Positions 22,958 to 35,689 of a stretch of DNA of 64,000 bases are shown piece by piece (position 1 is the first letter of the stretch; every line of letters starts with the position of its first letter). The translations under genes were made by a program, and so were the position numbers. The DNA is from Lepeophtheirus salmonis. Lineage: Eukaryota > Arthropoda > Copepoda > Siphonostomatoida > Caligidae. The notes beneath the pieces are model-generated. The model had not been told where the DNA came from and did no database searches. It was given only the letters and a program-made list of their open reading frames with translations. Location: the NCBI RefSeq assembly GCF_016086655.4, contig NC_052143.2, positions 24,319,886 through 24,383,885 on the forward strand, in the 5' to 3' direction.

Positions 22958-25900
22958 TTAGATCACACCAATAACACATGATGATTGTTTTTTAATGATT
23001 TTACACTTAATTAGCATTCCTAACAAACCAATCTTATTAAATGTATCGGCCATACCGTAGAGAAACGTTGCAATGAGTACAAGAAAGGTTCCAAAGAAAA
23101 ATTTTAAATCAACGATTAAGTCCCCTAAAATAAAATAGGAACATGCACAAGATACAATTATTGATATTGAGGTAGCAAAGCCTTTAAGTATATTGTCTGC
23201 ATATTTGATAACAACCGAAACAAGGAGTCCACCAAAGCACTGCACTAAAATAATCAATGCAACTAATGAATTAAAAGAATTTCCAAAGCGAAATATATTC
23301 AAGCTTTTGGAGCGTAATGCCATGGAGCCACTAAATACAATTGAAAAGATACCTGAAATATACAATTCAAATGGATAAGGGTTTTATGAGTTATATATAA
23401 ATACTGATCGTAGTTCTTACCCATTTGTAAATTCCTTATAATGAGAGAATTATTATCATTTGTTGTTTTGACAAGTTTTTCAAAATATATCCCAGAATAA
23501 GATGATGAAAAACAGGCAGCTATCACACTAAGGAGTCCAAGAAAACTTGATGACTGAAATGAGAATAATGTATTATTAACTTTAATTAGATTATGTAAAT
23601 TTAGCATCTTAGATAAGTGTTTCTTAATCGGTGTCTCGTATAAAATGACATCTATGTATTTAAAAAAAACCTTAATTTTAATAAAATTGGGTTCTTTTAA
23701 AAAGTTCATTAAATTTCTCAGCAAAAAATATGGAATGGAATAACTTAGTGAGATTATGAAATTGGGTAATGGAGGTAAGAAAATTGATAACCATTGTCTT
23801 AGATAGATTAGATTGGATAGTACAACTTGAAGTATGAAGAAGGAGTTCAAAATGCAATAAATGTTTATCGGAACAATTTTAGTACACAATACAAATCAAT
23901 ATTTTTTGCCGTCGAGGGTTAATACGATATCAAGAGTAGTAGATTCCTCATCTATAACATATACTAATTACTTTTTTTTTTTTTGGAAATCTTATGAATA
24001 AAGCAAAGTTGAATTTATGAAAAACAGTCACAAGGTGCACTGTATATAGTACTCCCTGATGTATATCATAAACATATCTTGATCTAGCAAATAACAATGG
24101 TGTCGTATTAATAACACATGTATATGTAGCCCGGGAGCACTATATAAATTGAGAGTGCACTTCTTTTCAGAAAATACATAGGTTGACATAAACAATCATC
24201 TTAAGTATATCTACGTATAATTTTTTATCCAATCAAACGTCACGTAGATATACTAAAGATGATTTATGTCAACCTATGTATTTTCTGAAAAGAAGTGCAC
24301 TCCCCATGTATATAGTGCTCTCTGATGTAGCACTGTTTCTGTTATTGCCTCTTATGCATATAATTCATAAGCATTTCGAGTATATGTTAAGATTTGAATA
24401 AAATATAAACGCTAGTATATAAAAATGAATTAACTCGGAGGTGTTTTATATGTAGCATACATATGTCACTGTTTTTAGGAGTCTTCTAGAGACTAAAGTA
24501 CTTATAAAATCATTTTTCCCCTCTCAAATTATTATTCTTTTATTCTTGAGGAGAAGACACATATGAATTGATATAAGTATTGAGTTGTTACGTGAGAGTA
24601 TGCTCATGAAAAATACTGAAGATATCCTCTATATTATTAAAGCAAAATTTGACTTTTAGGCCACGCCTAATAATGACGGGTACAACTGTTATTCAAAAAT
24701 ATGGACACACTAAACAAAGAACACTGAAATGAATAAAGGGCGATTTCTTCTAATTGGTGTCCGCTTATTTGGACTGAAATAGTAAAAAAAAATCTCAAAT
24801 TAATAAAGGAAATTCTTTAAATTGAAGCTTTGACATCTCATTGTCATATCTTACCCATTTAAAAAAATAAGTTTTTTAATAGAAATTTTAACCATTAAAT
24901 AATTATTATTTCAACGACATATAAAATTGGGATCGAATATCTTTGGCCCACAAAAATAATTTTTATAATCATTTCTTTACAATTAACTCATTTTGAGGTA
25001 GTGCTCAAAATGAAATGCTGTTCGGAATTCAAGAAACTACTACACTAATTGAAAATGAGTGATATTTTTTAACTGAATGTTTCTTTCTATTTTTACTTTT
25101 ATATGAAGCAAACGCTATTATTTGATTATCAGTTCATTAAAATCTTCAGTAAAAATATTATATTTATGTAACTTCTATGATAATTACAAAAATGAGGCAT
25201 AACAATTACTATTTCTTGGGTGATCTGGAGTGGATAAACATAAAAAATATCTAATTTTACAATACGATCGCATTACAATATTAATAAACAACAATTAATT
25301 GGGAGGAATAATAACTTTTAAAGTGGAAAAATTATTTTTTTGTTTCTTAGATTTTATAGGAATCTTTCAGTGACTTATAATTTAGAACAGTAATTTCATT
25401 TTTCAGAGAATCATCACATGATTTCACAGTATTTTAGTTATTCTACAAGGTGAAAGGGGGAAAAAAAACTAAACACGAGGTGTGTTGAAAAGTAAGGGGA
25501 CTTCGTATTTTTTTAGGAAGAAATATTTATGTTATCCCCTTCAAAGTAATCCCCCTTAGATAGAATACACTTATCCAATCCTCGAATCATTTTTTCGGTA
25601 TAGCCTGGAGCTCTTCGAGCGATGTAGTCTTTATCTCTTCAATCGTTCCAAATCTCTGTTCTTTCATGTGTCTCTTCAGTTTTGGGAATAAAAAAAAGTC
25701 AGATGGGGCTAAATCCGGTGAATATGGTGACTGAGGCATGATCGTGGTGTTGTTGGCCAAAAAAATGCGACGATTCTTTTGTTCAAAATTAAACAGTTTC
25801 GGAACAAACTTCACTGATACTCGTATCATGACCAAAATGCTCGAAAAAAATTTATGACAAAAGCCAACCGATATGTCAATACCGGGCGTCCGCAGGATTT

Positions 25901-27944
25901 TTTTATTTTTTGGGTGGAGTGGCTTGGCTTTCCCCCTCCCACAACGAATTACTTTTTTCCAGAAAACAAATCCTTAATTATTTTTTTAGAGGGGGTCGCC
26001 TCTGCAATAAACTCAACAACTTCTCTGATTGTGATTCGACGGTCTTCAAAACAATTTTCTTCGCAACGTTTTTATCTGTTGTTGGTGTGTTTGGGCGTCA
26101 AAAGCAAACTCGTCATTAACATCGTAGTAGAGTTTGTACCGCTTGTAAACATGAAAAGTTTCACCACATGCCACTGTCAACATTTCAAGTACTTTGGAGT
26201 ACTTAATTAATTTTTAAGCAAAATTTGATGCAAATTCTTTAATCCATATTTTTCATTAAAAAAAAATCGCCGATCACGCAAAATATATATAACCGTTATG
26301 CCTCTCATAAACAAATAAACATATTATATAGCTGAAACAGTATATATATCTTCGTGGCGAGTGTACTAAAATAAAGAGATAAAAAAATTGAGCATATCAA
26401 ATGTACCTTGCCGCGAAATTTGAAAATACATCTTACTTTTTGAACACACCTCGTATACCTGGGGCTCTCCCTACCCAATATGGAAATATTAAAGGATTCA
26501 CAATTGTATCAATTCATAATGTAATGACAAGTGGTTTGTTGTAAGTAAAATTAAAAATAGTTAACTGAGTTTATGAGAAAAAAAAATCAAGTAATCTCAG
26601 ATTTCACTCATTACACTCATCAATTCTCGTTTAAATTATACATGAAAATTAATCATCAAAAATCCTTATTATATAATTCAATTAAAAAATTGTCCTTTAA
26701 AATTGTTGCTGCAATCTGAGTAAATTATAGTATGGGAGATAGGATAATTAAGTTTATTGGCTATATATTATAAGTGCAATACGCTGCATAATATGTACTC
26801 ATAAGGCCTGCATTAGTGAAAAGTATACTTGGTCTCCGAATATAATTATTGTTAACTTAGTTATAAATTACTGCTATAGTGTATTAGTGTTACTAAGGAT
26901 GTGAATATCGGCAAAATTGAGTTGAGTATTTATTAAAAAAATCATATATTGATAAGAGCTGAATATTCCTGCATTTATTAATTATTCATTTCTATTAATA
27001 TATCAGCGATGAAGGAGCACTAAAGTTTTATAGTGAACTGATTTATATCGGCAGAGATGTCGTTGGTCTATTTTAATTGGAATTGTATACGTAGGCTTAT
27101 CGCCCCTGGTTACTCATTGATGCAGAGAATCATTTTAGACGGATGAAGCAAGTTTTTAAGTTTACTTCATGAAACTCGATTAACAAATTTTATCCCTAAC
27201 ACATCCCTTAAAAATGACAAATATAGAACTGAATTACTTTATTTAAACTAAAATCCGGAGAAAGTATCAGTGTGTTGTTTTGACTATGGTTGAAGTTGGA
27301 ATCACTTTTATGATATGAGAGCTAAAATAAAAGAAATTTTAGAAATAATAAGAACCAATTTAATTTAGTTATAAGTAACTTACTTGAACTAGCACAACAC
27401 CCACCATTAAAAGAATCAATGATATCCAATGGGATATAAAGAGACGTTTCTTGAGATAAATAAGAGACATAAGACTCGTTACAAGGATTTTTAACTGATA
27501 GGTTATCTTTATGGATATAAAATTATTATTTTTTTTTAAATGAAGCGAACAAAACATTTGAATTCCTTACTTGAAATAAGGTAGCATCCAAATTTGCCAA
27601 GGCAAAAAACAGCAAGTTGTTTTGAGTTGCATACAAAAAACTAGGCACCATAAGTTTTAAAGTTTCTCGGTGCTGAACAACTATTTTCTCTTTCAGCTCA
27701 TTCCATGTTCGTAGATAACTAAAACCTGAAATACAATATACCAATAACCAATAAAAGTTTAAATAAAGCAATAATTACCATTTTGAACAAAAAATATTAA
27801 AAGACACGTAAAAAACTTTAGAATTTCCACGTAAAAAACAATAAGAGCACTAGAGTTAGAGTCTTTTAATTGAGATCGACGCATAAGAAGTACATTCGAC
27901 GAGGTTTGAAGTACAAGTAAAAAAAGTATTCCAAGTTTAAACAT
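22958..27944 (-). CDS. SLC35A: Nucleotide-sugar transporter, SLC35A2/A3-like
   Basis: Five minus-strand exons, 27944-27779, 27725-27571, 27506-27384, 23553-23421 and 23352-22958, give 323 residues with every phase agreeing (human SLC35A3 has 325). Members exchange UDP-galactose or UDP-N-acetylglucosamine for UMP across the Golgi membrane to feed glycosylation. About ten membrane segments are visible. Family landmarks are ETLKLMVPSFLYATQNNLLF, LANLDATLFQITYQLKILVTS, SGIYFEKLVK and, most clearly, GGLLVSVVIKYADNILKGFA with SISIIVS. Which UDP-sugar is carried cannot be settled by eye. The loop after residue 148 is shorter than in mammals. The third intron is 3.8 kb and holds a palindromic element and a decayed mariner; the others are 45-68 bp. 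Confidence 0.93.
24135..24320. repeat. 186-bp near-perfect palindrome (foldback element)
   Basis: Arms 24135-24216 and 24242-24320 are complementary with few mismatches and leave a loop of about 25 bases. Arm landmarks are GAGCACTATATA, AGTGCACTTCTTTTCAG, AAAATACATAGGTTGACATA and ATATCTACGT. Just outside, 24041-24075 and 24306-24340 share the direct-repeat word TATATAGT-CTC-CTGATGTA. It lies inside the large SLC35A intron. It fits a palindromic short DNA transposon; transcribed, it would form a long hairpin RNA. Confidence 0.8.
25476..26453 (-). mobile_element. Decayed mariner (Tc1/mariner) with terminal repeats
   Basis: The left end CGAGGTGTGTTGAAAAGTAAG and the right end (other strand) CGAGGTGTGTTCAAAAAGTAAG are terminal inverted repeats, with TA next to the right end (26454-26455) and CA next to the left end, where TA is expected. 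Minus-strand transposase pieces remain: EDRRITIREVVEFIAEAT near 26070-26000 (helix-turn-helix region) and PQSPYSPDLAPSDFFLFPKL near 25735-25670 around the last catalytic Asp of the DD34D type. At about 26058 a stop precedes a frame change. The middle is replaced by an inserted short element. It sits in an intron of the SLC35A gene on the same strand. Confidence 0.85.
25878..26008. mobile_element. Short GC-tipped element nested in the mariner
   Basis: CGGGCGTCCGCAGGA at the left and (other strand) CAGAGGCGACCCCC at the right resemble the tips of the AT-rich family at 19479, with a T-rich interior. It interrupts the mariner transposase coding region, so it came later. The flanks share AATA but an 8-base duplication is not exact. 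Confidence 0.5.
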
Positions 27945-28449
27945 GATACTTCATAAGTCTAAAATTTAACTTCATGTAATTATTTTTTTCTGTCTAGAAA
28001 TAAAGGAAAGGACGCACTCACTTATTTTCATTGGTTAAAAAAACTATATTCGAGATGTTTACCTAAATTTGTTTCTGAATCAGTTTAAAGATAATTTCAA
28101 AGATGAAGAAACATACTGTTCGATTTTGATATGTCAACTAACGTTAATGCAAGTAGATATTGAATTTCAAATTCAGTTCTACCAAAGTATTTGTTACGTT
28201 AAAGATAGAAAGCAAAGCAAAAAAAAACAACTCTCCTTCTCTTATAAGGAAATGATTAGCTCAGTCAGACTGTAGCACACAATAACTCACAAGACAATAT
28301 GTTTGTAGAGCGATATAGAAAAAAGTTATTAGGTGATTGAACAATTCACAACACTTGTGTAACATCCATATTTAATTTCTAGAATTACAAAAAAAAAAAA
28401 AAAAAAAAATCAGTAAAAAAATAATTACATCATTATTAAAACACGTTAT
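27945..28449. promoter_or_regulatory. Upstream region of SLC35A and 3' end of the next gene
   Basis: The SLC35A promoter on the minus strand and the 3' flank of the gene ending at 28450 share these 505 bp. A run of about 21 A lies at 28389-28409. No TATA box or other site is certain. Confidence 0.35.
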
Positions 28450-30811
28450 TTATAAGGTATGCTTTAATTTCTTGCAACAAATGCTTTTAGAATCACAATT
28501 TGGAACAAAATTCAATAGTATAACAATATCTTTAATATCCTTTTTACCTTTAACAAAACTATCAGTGACAATATTAATAATAGAAGTAAGGCATATCTCA
28601 AAAATTGGTAAAATATCTAATTTATCTCTGGTAATCCATATAAACTTGATTAAATTCTTTAAAAATTCATAAAGAAACGATGTATCGCACTTGTTTTTTA
28701 AAGCGAGATTGGTTATTTCCAGGCTCGCTTGTCGGAAAATATACAAATCATACTCTGATCTAAGAGCAATAATTTCTAAAGCCTTAAATATGCTTTTTAC
28801 TTTATCTTCTTGAAAATTAATTTGGTGAAACATAATTTGAAATTCCGATGGAAGCATCATAGGAAGTACTGAAACAATGAATTCAACGAGTCTACCACTT
28901 TTGTCAAAATCAATGCTGTCATCTTTCAAATTTGAGAAGTAACTGTTTCGAAGCAATTTATGTAATTCATTGTTGGTTATTTCAATGAATGGTTGACGTT
29001 CTTCACTAGGTATTCTTCTATCTTTAATAATACACAAAATTTCATCTTGAATACGAGAAGTAATAGATGACAATGAGTTACGATCACTTATAGCCTTGAA
29101 AATATTAAACAATGTTTCTAACAGTTCCGAATTGCTATCAAAATCAATAAATTTGGTGATACTTTTCAGTCCAGATATTAAACGACACGTACCCTCTAAT
29201 TTATTTTTCGTAAATAAATTATGAGCTGTATTAACTAAATTAATTCCAAAATGGTCCAAATAATTGCATTCCACTATTAAACCAATTGTTATTAAAATGT
29301 CAGGTACTTTTTCTTCAGGACACTTTAATAGAGCGTTAATTAATTTGTCTTTTATAACTAGTGGGTCATGAAACAAAAGTAATTGAAGTGATTCCAAGAG
29401 GATCTTTAAATACACTTTATGACCACCTTTAAGAACTTCTTTTAATAAAATATTAAGAAATTCTTTAGGTGACGAAAGTGCCAAGTAACAAGCATCGTGC
29501 TGGGCTGTAATAAAATCATAATCTCCCGCTTTATTCATAAACGTCTTGACCTGGTCATCAAATCCATCGCTTTTAAGCAGTTTTGTATCTAAAAAAATAA
29601 AAAGAGTAAGTTCAAACATTAATATGAGGAATAACACTTACCTGTATCAAAATCATGAATAAAAGTATGAAGAAATAAGATTTTTTCTGGCAATGCCATC
29701 AATAAAAATACTTCACGCAGCATGTATTTTATCTCTAAAGATGAACTATTAGATTTAAAGTGAGAGTATAGATACTTTAGGGTCCAAGTATTCAGTTTTA
29801 AATGAATCGATTCTTTCATCCTCTTAATGTTTTTTAAAAACATATTTTCGTCTACAACAACCCTTTCCCATAAAACAGTCCATTCAGACTCTCCTGACGA
29901 AGATAATAAATCTTCTAAAGACATGGTATTATATTTTTTATATTCCTTTGCGATAGGATAAATTTTTGATTTAATATTGTCTGGGCAACTACTGTTAACA
30001 ATACAATGGGCATAATGCTTCAGAATGGAGTCATCTGTTTCCGGTCTATCAACTTCATCAAGAGGCCAGTAAAGTTGTGAAGGGTTCCTCCGTTCAGAAA
30101 AGGTGTCCCAAAATGTGTTGCATATATCTAAAATAGCTATGGAAAACTCATTTATTCCTTCATTTTCATCATTCTCGATAGATGGAAATAAATCATGTAC
30201 AAATTCATTAGACTCATATACTAAAATATCACAAAAATCAACTGTTATAAAGAAAATGAGTTCCAGTATCTGGGTTTTGCTATACTGACAAAGAACCTTT
30301 GTAGCCGCTAAAATAAATTCATTTTCTTCACATTTAACAACTAAACTTTTTCTTAAAATTCGGAATAAGATTGGATGCACATAGTTAGGTGGTTCCGATA
30401 GTATAAGTTGTAAATACTCCCATGTGACCTGGAAAACGTAATTACATAATATTAAATGGTAAATATTTTAAAATATTCGCGTACTTGATGAGGAAGATGC
30501 AGAAAAATAGACCCTAAGTCTTGGTGATCCCAAGGAAACGAAAAATATTTTATTATCGCGGAAATTGGAATTTCTTTTCGAACTAAATAAGAAACGGATC
30601 TATAGTATGGAAGATCCCGAAAATGATTTCCAATGCTAGAGTGGGATAGGAGGCATAGAAACAGTTTGACTCTTCCAGTATATGAATCACGATATTTTCT
30701 CCAGAGATTATCGATCGACTCTTGCATGAAAGAATCATCATTTAGGAGAGTCAATGAAGCCTGAAAGTCTCTCACTGTTTTATCAAATTCAAGTATGCCG
30801 CCTTTCATCAT
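28450..30811 (-). CDS. Unrecognised 750-residue all-helical (HEAT-like) protein
   Basis: Exons 30811-30485, 30428-29642 and 29588-28450 (minus strand) join in phases 0 and 1 and give 750 residues. Introns are 56 and 53 bp with good GT-AG ends. The protein is rich in Leu, Ile, Lys and Glu and looks like stacked helical repeats throughout, for example FLNILLKEVLKGGHKVYLK, DILITIGLIVECNYL and AISDRNSLSSITSRIQDE. There is no signal peptide, convincing membrane segment or zinc motif. I considered glomulin, NELF-B and Integrator subunits; none matches by motif order. It is single-copy in the window, of normal coding character, and is divergent from TRMT13 with 257 bp between the start codons. Confidence 0.8.
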
Positions 30812-31068
30812 ATAGAAAAATTATTACTAATATGATAATATCCGTTATCACTATCAGTGCTCTTCCTATTATAATTTAAATTATATTCCGAATATTTATT
30901 TTATATTGGCATTTATTAATAATTAGTATATGTTTGAAAAAGAGAAGAGATGGATCCAAGTTAAAAGAAAGTTCGAACTTTGAATTTACAAAAGAAACAA
31001 CACGAATTTTCTTTTTCCTTTTCACTTCTTTACACAAAACCTTTCAAGCTGATTTCAACTTTAACATC
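30812..31068. promoter_or_regulatory. Bidirectional promoter region between the helical gene and TRMT13
   Basis: Only 257 bp separate the two divergent start codons. The first part is AT-rich and the last ~60 bp before TRMT13 are pyrimidine-rich (TTTCTTTTTCC), as in a 5' leader. No defined factor site was recognised. Confidence 0.45.
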
Positions 31069-32959
31069 ATGGAAGAGGAGAAACGCCAATGTGGATATTT
31101 TCTTGAAAGAAAAAAACGAAATTGTCGGATGACGGTTCGCAAAGGAGAAAATTTTTGTGGTGAACACGCTTTAGAACGGGTAGCTTGTCCTTTGGATCCA
31201 AAACACACTGTTGATAAACAAAAACTAAGTAAGTATCAAGTGAAACTGACGAACATTCACGCATTGTGTTTTATTTTTGTTTATCATAAACTATGACGTC
31301 ACTTCTTAAAATGTACTTTATCATACTATTGCGGACTTGCATTACGTGCGACTACACAAAATTGTTATAATTCAAAAATACATTGTTATATATATATACA
31401 TTTATTTCATTGGTAAAAATTACTTTAATAATGTAGTTATAAGTATTATTATAAATAAGTAACCGGAGTTTTAATCATACTACGTGGCGTAATCACTATT
31501 ATGACGTCATCTATTTTATTACATTATATTCAACCGGGTTCTCAAGTTTTTATTTAATGTTATGACAAATGAAATGTATGCTAATGATATATATTTTATA
31601 TTCACATAATATATTTAACTGTATTTGTGGCATGTTGAGATAGCTTTATGATGGGAGTGGATAACTCCCATTTGCAGCATTTTGCTTTTAAATCTGCTAT
31701 ACTTTCATGATTGATGATAAGAGTTACAAATGCGTGAGAAATGCGTGAGTCTCATACCTTTTGTTTGAGACTTGAGTACCTATTTATAACATAAAAACCA
31801 AGTTATGAACTATTTGTTACTAGTTAATAAGATTCAGAACATTGTTCTATTGAGGTTCAACATTTTTGCCCATTTGATAAAAATTTAATTTAAAAAAACA
31901 AACAAAAAAACAAAATAATAACATAACACATCTATTTAGAATATATTTCTATACTTTCTACTATTATCATAATCCGTCATGGAATAGACAATGGATATAA
32001 TGTCTTTAATTCTTTCAGAAAAACACATTTTAAAATGCCCTAGTCGGCCACCTGATGATCCAGAACCATATTACTCTAAGAATGTAAATGCCTCAACGGA
32101 TGAAGATATTCCAGAAATTAGTATCCATGATGTAAATGACGATGTTATTCTCGATCTCATTTGTAGAGTAAAAAGTATAAAGATTTCCGTTCGTAAAGAT
32201 ATTCGTAGTCATTCTGCTGTGTGTCGTGATATTGGATCACAGAAGCATATTCTTCAAAATGCAAGCATTTTAAGTCACCTACAAAGATGTGAAGACATAT
32301 CGGATAGTATATTTGTTGAATTTGGCTCAGGAAGAGGAGAATTGACCTATTGGCTCACAAAAACTAATCCGAATAAAAAATATTTTCTTGTGGACAAAGC
32401 GAGTCAACGACGAAAATTTGACAATAAATTGAAGAATGAAGATGACTCAATATGTGTTAGAAGGATCCGTACGGATATTGCGGATTTAGTTCTCGGAAAA
32501 ATCGACGAAGCTAAGGCTGTTGTTGGATTGAGCAAGCATCTTTGTGGAGCTGCTACTGATTTAGCTCTACGATGTCTCTCATCCTCTTCTAGTAAAGTTA
32601 AAGGCGTAATTATTGCACTGTGTTGCCATCATCGTTGTTCATGGTCATCTTATGCTGGAAAAACATTCTACAAAAAGCACTTTGAACCCAATGAATTTTA
32701 CCTTATTAGAGGTTTAACAAGTTGGGCCACCTGTGGAACTGATAAATCAAAAGAGACAATTAATGAAGGAAAGCCCCAACGATTTAAGTTTAGTATTGAA
32801 GAAAAGGAAGAAATTGGAAGAATGGCTAAACGGATACTAGACTTTGGAAGGCTGGAGTATCTACGTGAAAGAGTTCCACATTTATCAACTACAGAATTGA
32901 TTCAGTATACTGAGTCTGATATATCATTGGAAAATGTCATGCTCTTTGCTTCAAAATAA
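31069..32959 (+). CDS. TRMT13: tRNA 2'-O-methyltransferase TRM13 (CCDC76)
   Basis: Exons 31069-31228 and 32019-32959 with a 790-bp intron (donor CTAA|GTAAGT, acceptor CTTTCAG) give 366 residues. TRM13 methylates the 2'-OH of residue 4 in the acceptor stem of certain tRNAs using S-adenosylmethionine. The N-terminus has the TRM13 CCCH zinc finger (CGYFLERKKRNC, then CGEHA). A U11-48K-type CHHC finger follows, split by the intron: CPLDPKHTVDKQK and then KHILKC. The catalytic domain has the SAM-binding loop VEFGSGRGELTYWL, GLSKHLCGAATDLALRCL and IALCCHHRCSW, all family hallmarks, then SWATCG and the C-terminal SLENVML. An open frame reaches upstream of 31069 but has no better ATG. It is shorter than the human protein (481) because of short linkers. 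Confidence 0.95.
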
Positions 32960-33289
32960 TATTTATGATAAAATATCTTCTCTTTTTTTAAACAGATTTA
33001 TTACAATTTGCGTTTTCACAAACGTTTTATTGATAAAAAATAATATTGTGTACACTAATAGAAGTATCGTTCTGCATATTAATATTTTATAATTTCCATT
33101 TATGTATGATTTTATTTATTCATACTATAACTGAAAGTAGCTAGTGATGTTTGAACAAAACGTGATATTATTTTACAAGTATTATATACATAATTATTAG
33201 GGTATCAATTTATTATCTCTAATATCAATTATCAATCTAGTATTTTTATTAAACTAGCGGCGATCTTATGTTAAATAAATTCCCACTCT
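32960..33289. other. 3' flank of TRMT13, otherwise unrecognised
   Basis: AT-rich with no gene. It presumably contains the TRMT13 polyadenylation site, though no clean AATAAA follows closely. Confidence 0.4.
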
Positions 33290-34345
33290 GTAACAAGCAA
33301 GGATAATTAGTGTTGTATTAGTCCTTATTGAGGGTTGGAGACTGCAGTTCCGTTCATTCCTGTATATCAGTCCTAAAAACTTGTTAAGTTCAATCCTGAT
33401 TTAACTCTTACTACATTCAATGATACTCAAAACTTTGTTTAACATTCTTGTGTGCTCATAAAAGACGGAGAGCATCCTTAAAGATTTGTTGCGGAGTTAT
33501 AATTGCAAGTCCTTATTGGAGTCAGACTGGAATTGAGGGTCGACATCAGAGTAGTAATATCCCCGGACACTACTACACAATTAGCTTTAGCACTAAATCT
33601 TTACCTCGGATTTAATTCTAACATTTTATTATTACTGTATTTATTGTCTAATTTTATGATTTTGACATTTACTTTCTTATTAATAATTATTTAGATCTCA
33701 TCGGTAGAGATATATCTATCCTGTGCTCAATTGTATATAGTAACTTCCACATGAAGAAAAAGGGCTGATTATCTTTTTTCTTAAACTCCACCTCTTCCTT
33801 GTGTTTTGCGACCTAAAGTTATGACATATTTAACTGGATTCCGATGTCAGAACAAGAAAATATTATTTAGATCAATCTATTATTTCAATATTCTGTACTT
33901 ATAATTTATTGTTATATGATTCTAATTGTTTAATTTTGTATATTTAACATAAATGTATGATGGTTTATTTTTTAGTATGTAAATTATATTTAATTTAAGC
34001 CTTTTTTTTAAAACTTGTAACTTTAAATATATTTCGAAATACTTTACTTTCTTGTTTCAGTAGTTATTATTCTGAGAATATGGTTCATAATGAATTACAA
34101 CTTCATGGAGTGTGACGTTTTCAAATCTACTATAACGGATAAAAAACATCTAAGTCAATTATACATAGTATATCTTCATTAAACATTTTGCTAATAAATA
34201 CTTTCGTTATACCCTCAAAAATCATAATAAAGCAGGCAGCAGATACTCACGTCAGTATTTAAGCAATGATACCATAAGTTTTTCTATCCTCCCCCCTCCA
34301 TTCTCCTTGCACGCGTTGCTCTCTACAGGATTATCAAGTTTACCA
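33290..34345 (+). repeat. Composite dispersed repeat: module A (33390-33525) and R2 copy 1 (33530-34345)
   Basis: Module A, with GTGCTCATAAAAGACGGAGA and GCGGAGTTATAATTGCAAG, recurs at 42030-42165. R2 recurs in the same orientation at 50440-51230 over about 800 bp with perhaps 5-10% differences; landmarks are CGGACACTACTACA, GATCTCATCGGTAGAGATAT, CAACTTCCACATGAAGAAA (first base varies) and the end ACAGGATTATCAAGTTT. A polyadenylation-like AATAAAGCAGGCAGC lies near the end. It has no coding capacity. It may be an LTR or a non-autonomous element. Confidence 0.72.
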
Positions 34346-34379
34346 ATGACTAAAGATGCACACATTTATTAAAGAAATG

Positions 34380-35090
34380 AAGGGGTTTAGGCTATATAAT
34401 TTATCCATTTATATCTGTATAGATTATACATCACAAACTCCAACAAACTCCACCTTATGATTGAGATAAGTTATTTCTGTGTTTTTATAGATCAAGGAAA
34501 CTGAAGGACTCTTATAAATGAAATATTTTTCTAAGAGTAAAAGGCAAAGCAGAGTTGACTTAAGAACAAAACAACTTCAACATTTCAATGAAGGATCAGT
34601 GGATGGAGGATTATAACTCTTTCTGTTCCACATATGGGGTTTGACTGGATTATTCTGTCTTTTTATGGAACTCATTCGTTTTTATAACAATATACTATTA
34701 TTCCGTAGAAGATTTGGAGAATTTATGTATTTTTGAATATAGAGGCAGTGATTCACGAGGTCAGAAGTCACTATCACAGACCTTGAAAGGGCAGGGACAT
34801 CGGAACAATGATGGATCCTTCCATTAAAGAAAATGAGCTCCACCAAGTCAGACACATAGAGACGAGATCCCTTGAACAGAACATGAAGAGAGGATCAGAA
34901 GGCGTGTGGCTAGGATATTCTAATGAAAAATATGAACTCCTAGGGAAAATGGATGGATGTAGATACAATGAATTGCAATCCAGGCGGAGGGAAACTTTTT
35001 TTGAGGGACTTAACTAATAAAATTAATTATATTTTATATTGCACTAAGGTAACTGGCTAGTATAGTCTTTATTAGAGGGAGATGTTGTGC
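34380..35090 (+). repeat. Repeat B, copy 2, ending at a possible LTR border
   Basis: Positions 34430-35000 match the inverted copy at 42170-42613/45907-45990, and 34440-34760 also match 17600-17960. At 35080-35096 GGGAGATGTTGTGCAACA resembles the border of a coding region with a retrotransposon LTR beginning TGTTG. Overlapping short open frames on both strands in this copy are partly shared with the 42-kb copy but carry no recognised domain. Confidence 0.6.
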
Positions 35091-35689
35091 AACAATTGTA
35101 ATAAATAATGAATAAGAAAATAAGGAAGAAGAAAGACATCACGTAACAACCGTTTTCCTTTTCTAATCTCAAAAAAGTAATTTATTTGACCAAACGCGCC
35201 CATCCTTGGTTATAATCATGGATGTCTCGATCACCTGGACAACAGACAAGAAAACGAGCGGTCCAAGGGCTGACTTAGAAGATTTTCACGAATAAGTTAT
35301 TTATTTAATAAAAATATATATTAATACGGTTTTTCAGTATGAGTTAAAATCTATAAATATTTATTCATAATAGGACAATTAAAAATAATTCAAGACTAAA
35401 TAAGCTGCAATATCTCACCAATATAATTTACATTAATTATTTGAAAATAGATTATAACATCAAAAAATTAACTAAATTGAAAATTATCGGATTGAAGTTT
35501 GGCAACCTTTCTAGATTTAAGCTTATTTTCATATGATCTTTTTCTGCCTTCCTCTCGGATGTTGTCATTAAGTTGGGGAACCAAATTTTTGTCTATTACG
35601 TTGAAGAGGATTTGTGAAATCTTGCCAAGAATGCTTGTCCATTTGTAGTTTCCTCGATTGTAGTTTCTGAGCTGTCAAGCATTTTTTCA
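35091..35689. other. Intergenic, unrecognised
   Basis: AT-rich left part; the right part (from about 35500) may still belong to the 3' flank of the P-type transposase relic that follows on the minus strand. Confidence 0.35.

Noticed and set aside
25854..26210. 118-codon plus-strand open frame
   Set aside because: Antisense of the mariner and its nested short element; low-complexity translation.
28389..28409. Poly(A) run as a retrogene tail
   Set aside because: No intronless gene copy or target duplication lies upstream; the neighbouring gene has introns and runs on the other strand.
30934..31068. N-terminal extension of TRMT13
   Set aside because: The frame is open upstream but has no ATG in frame before 31069, and the added residues are unlike the family.
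34774..35017. Overlapping open frames on both strands in repeat B
   Set aside because: Partly shared with the 42-kb copy as DNA, but there is no domain and they are disrupted in other copies; repeat sequence rather than a gene.
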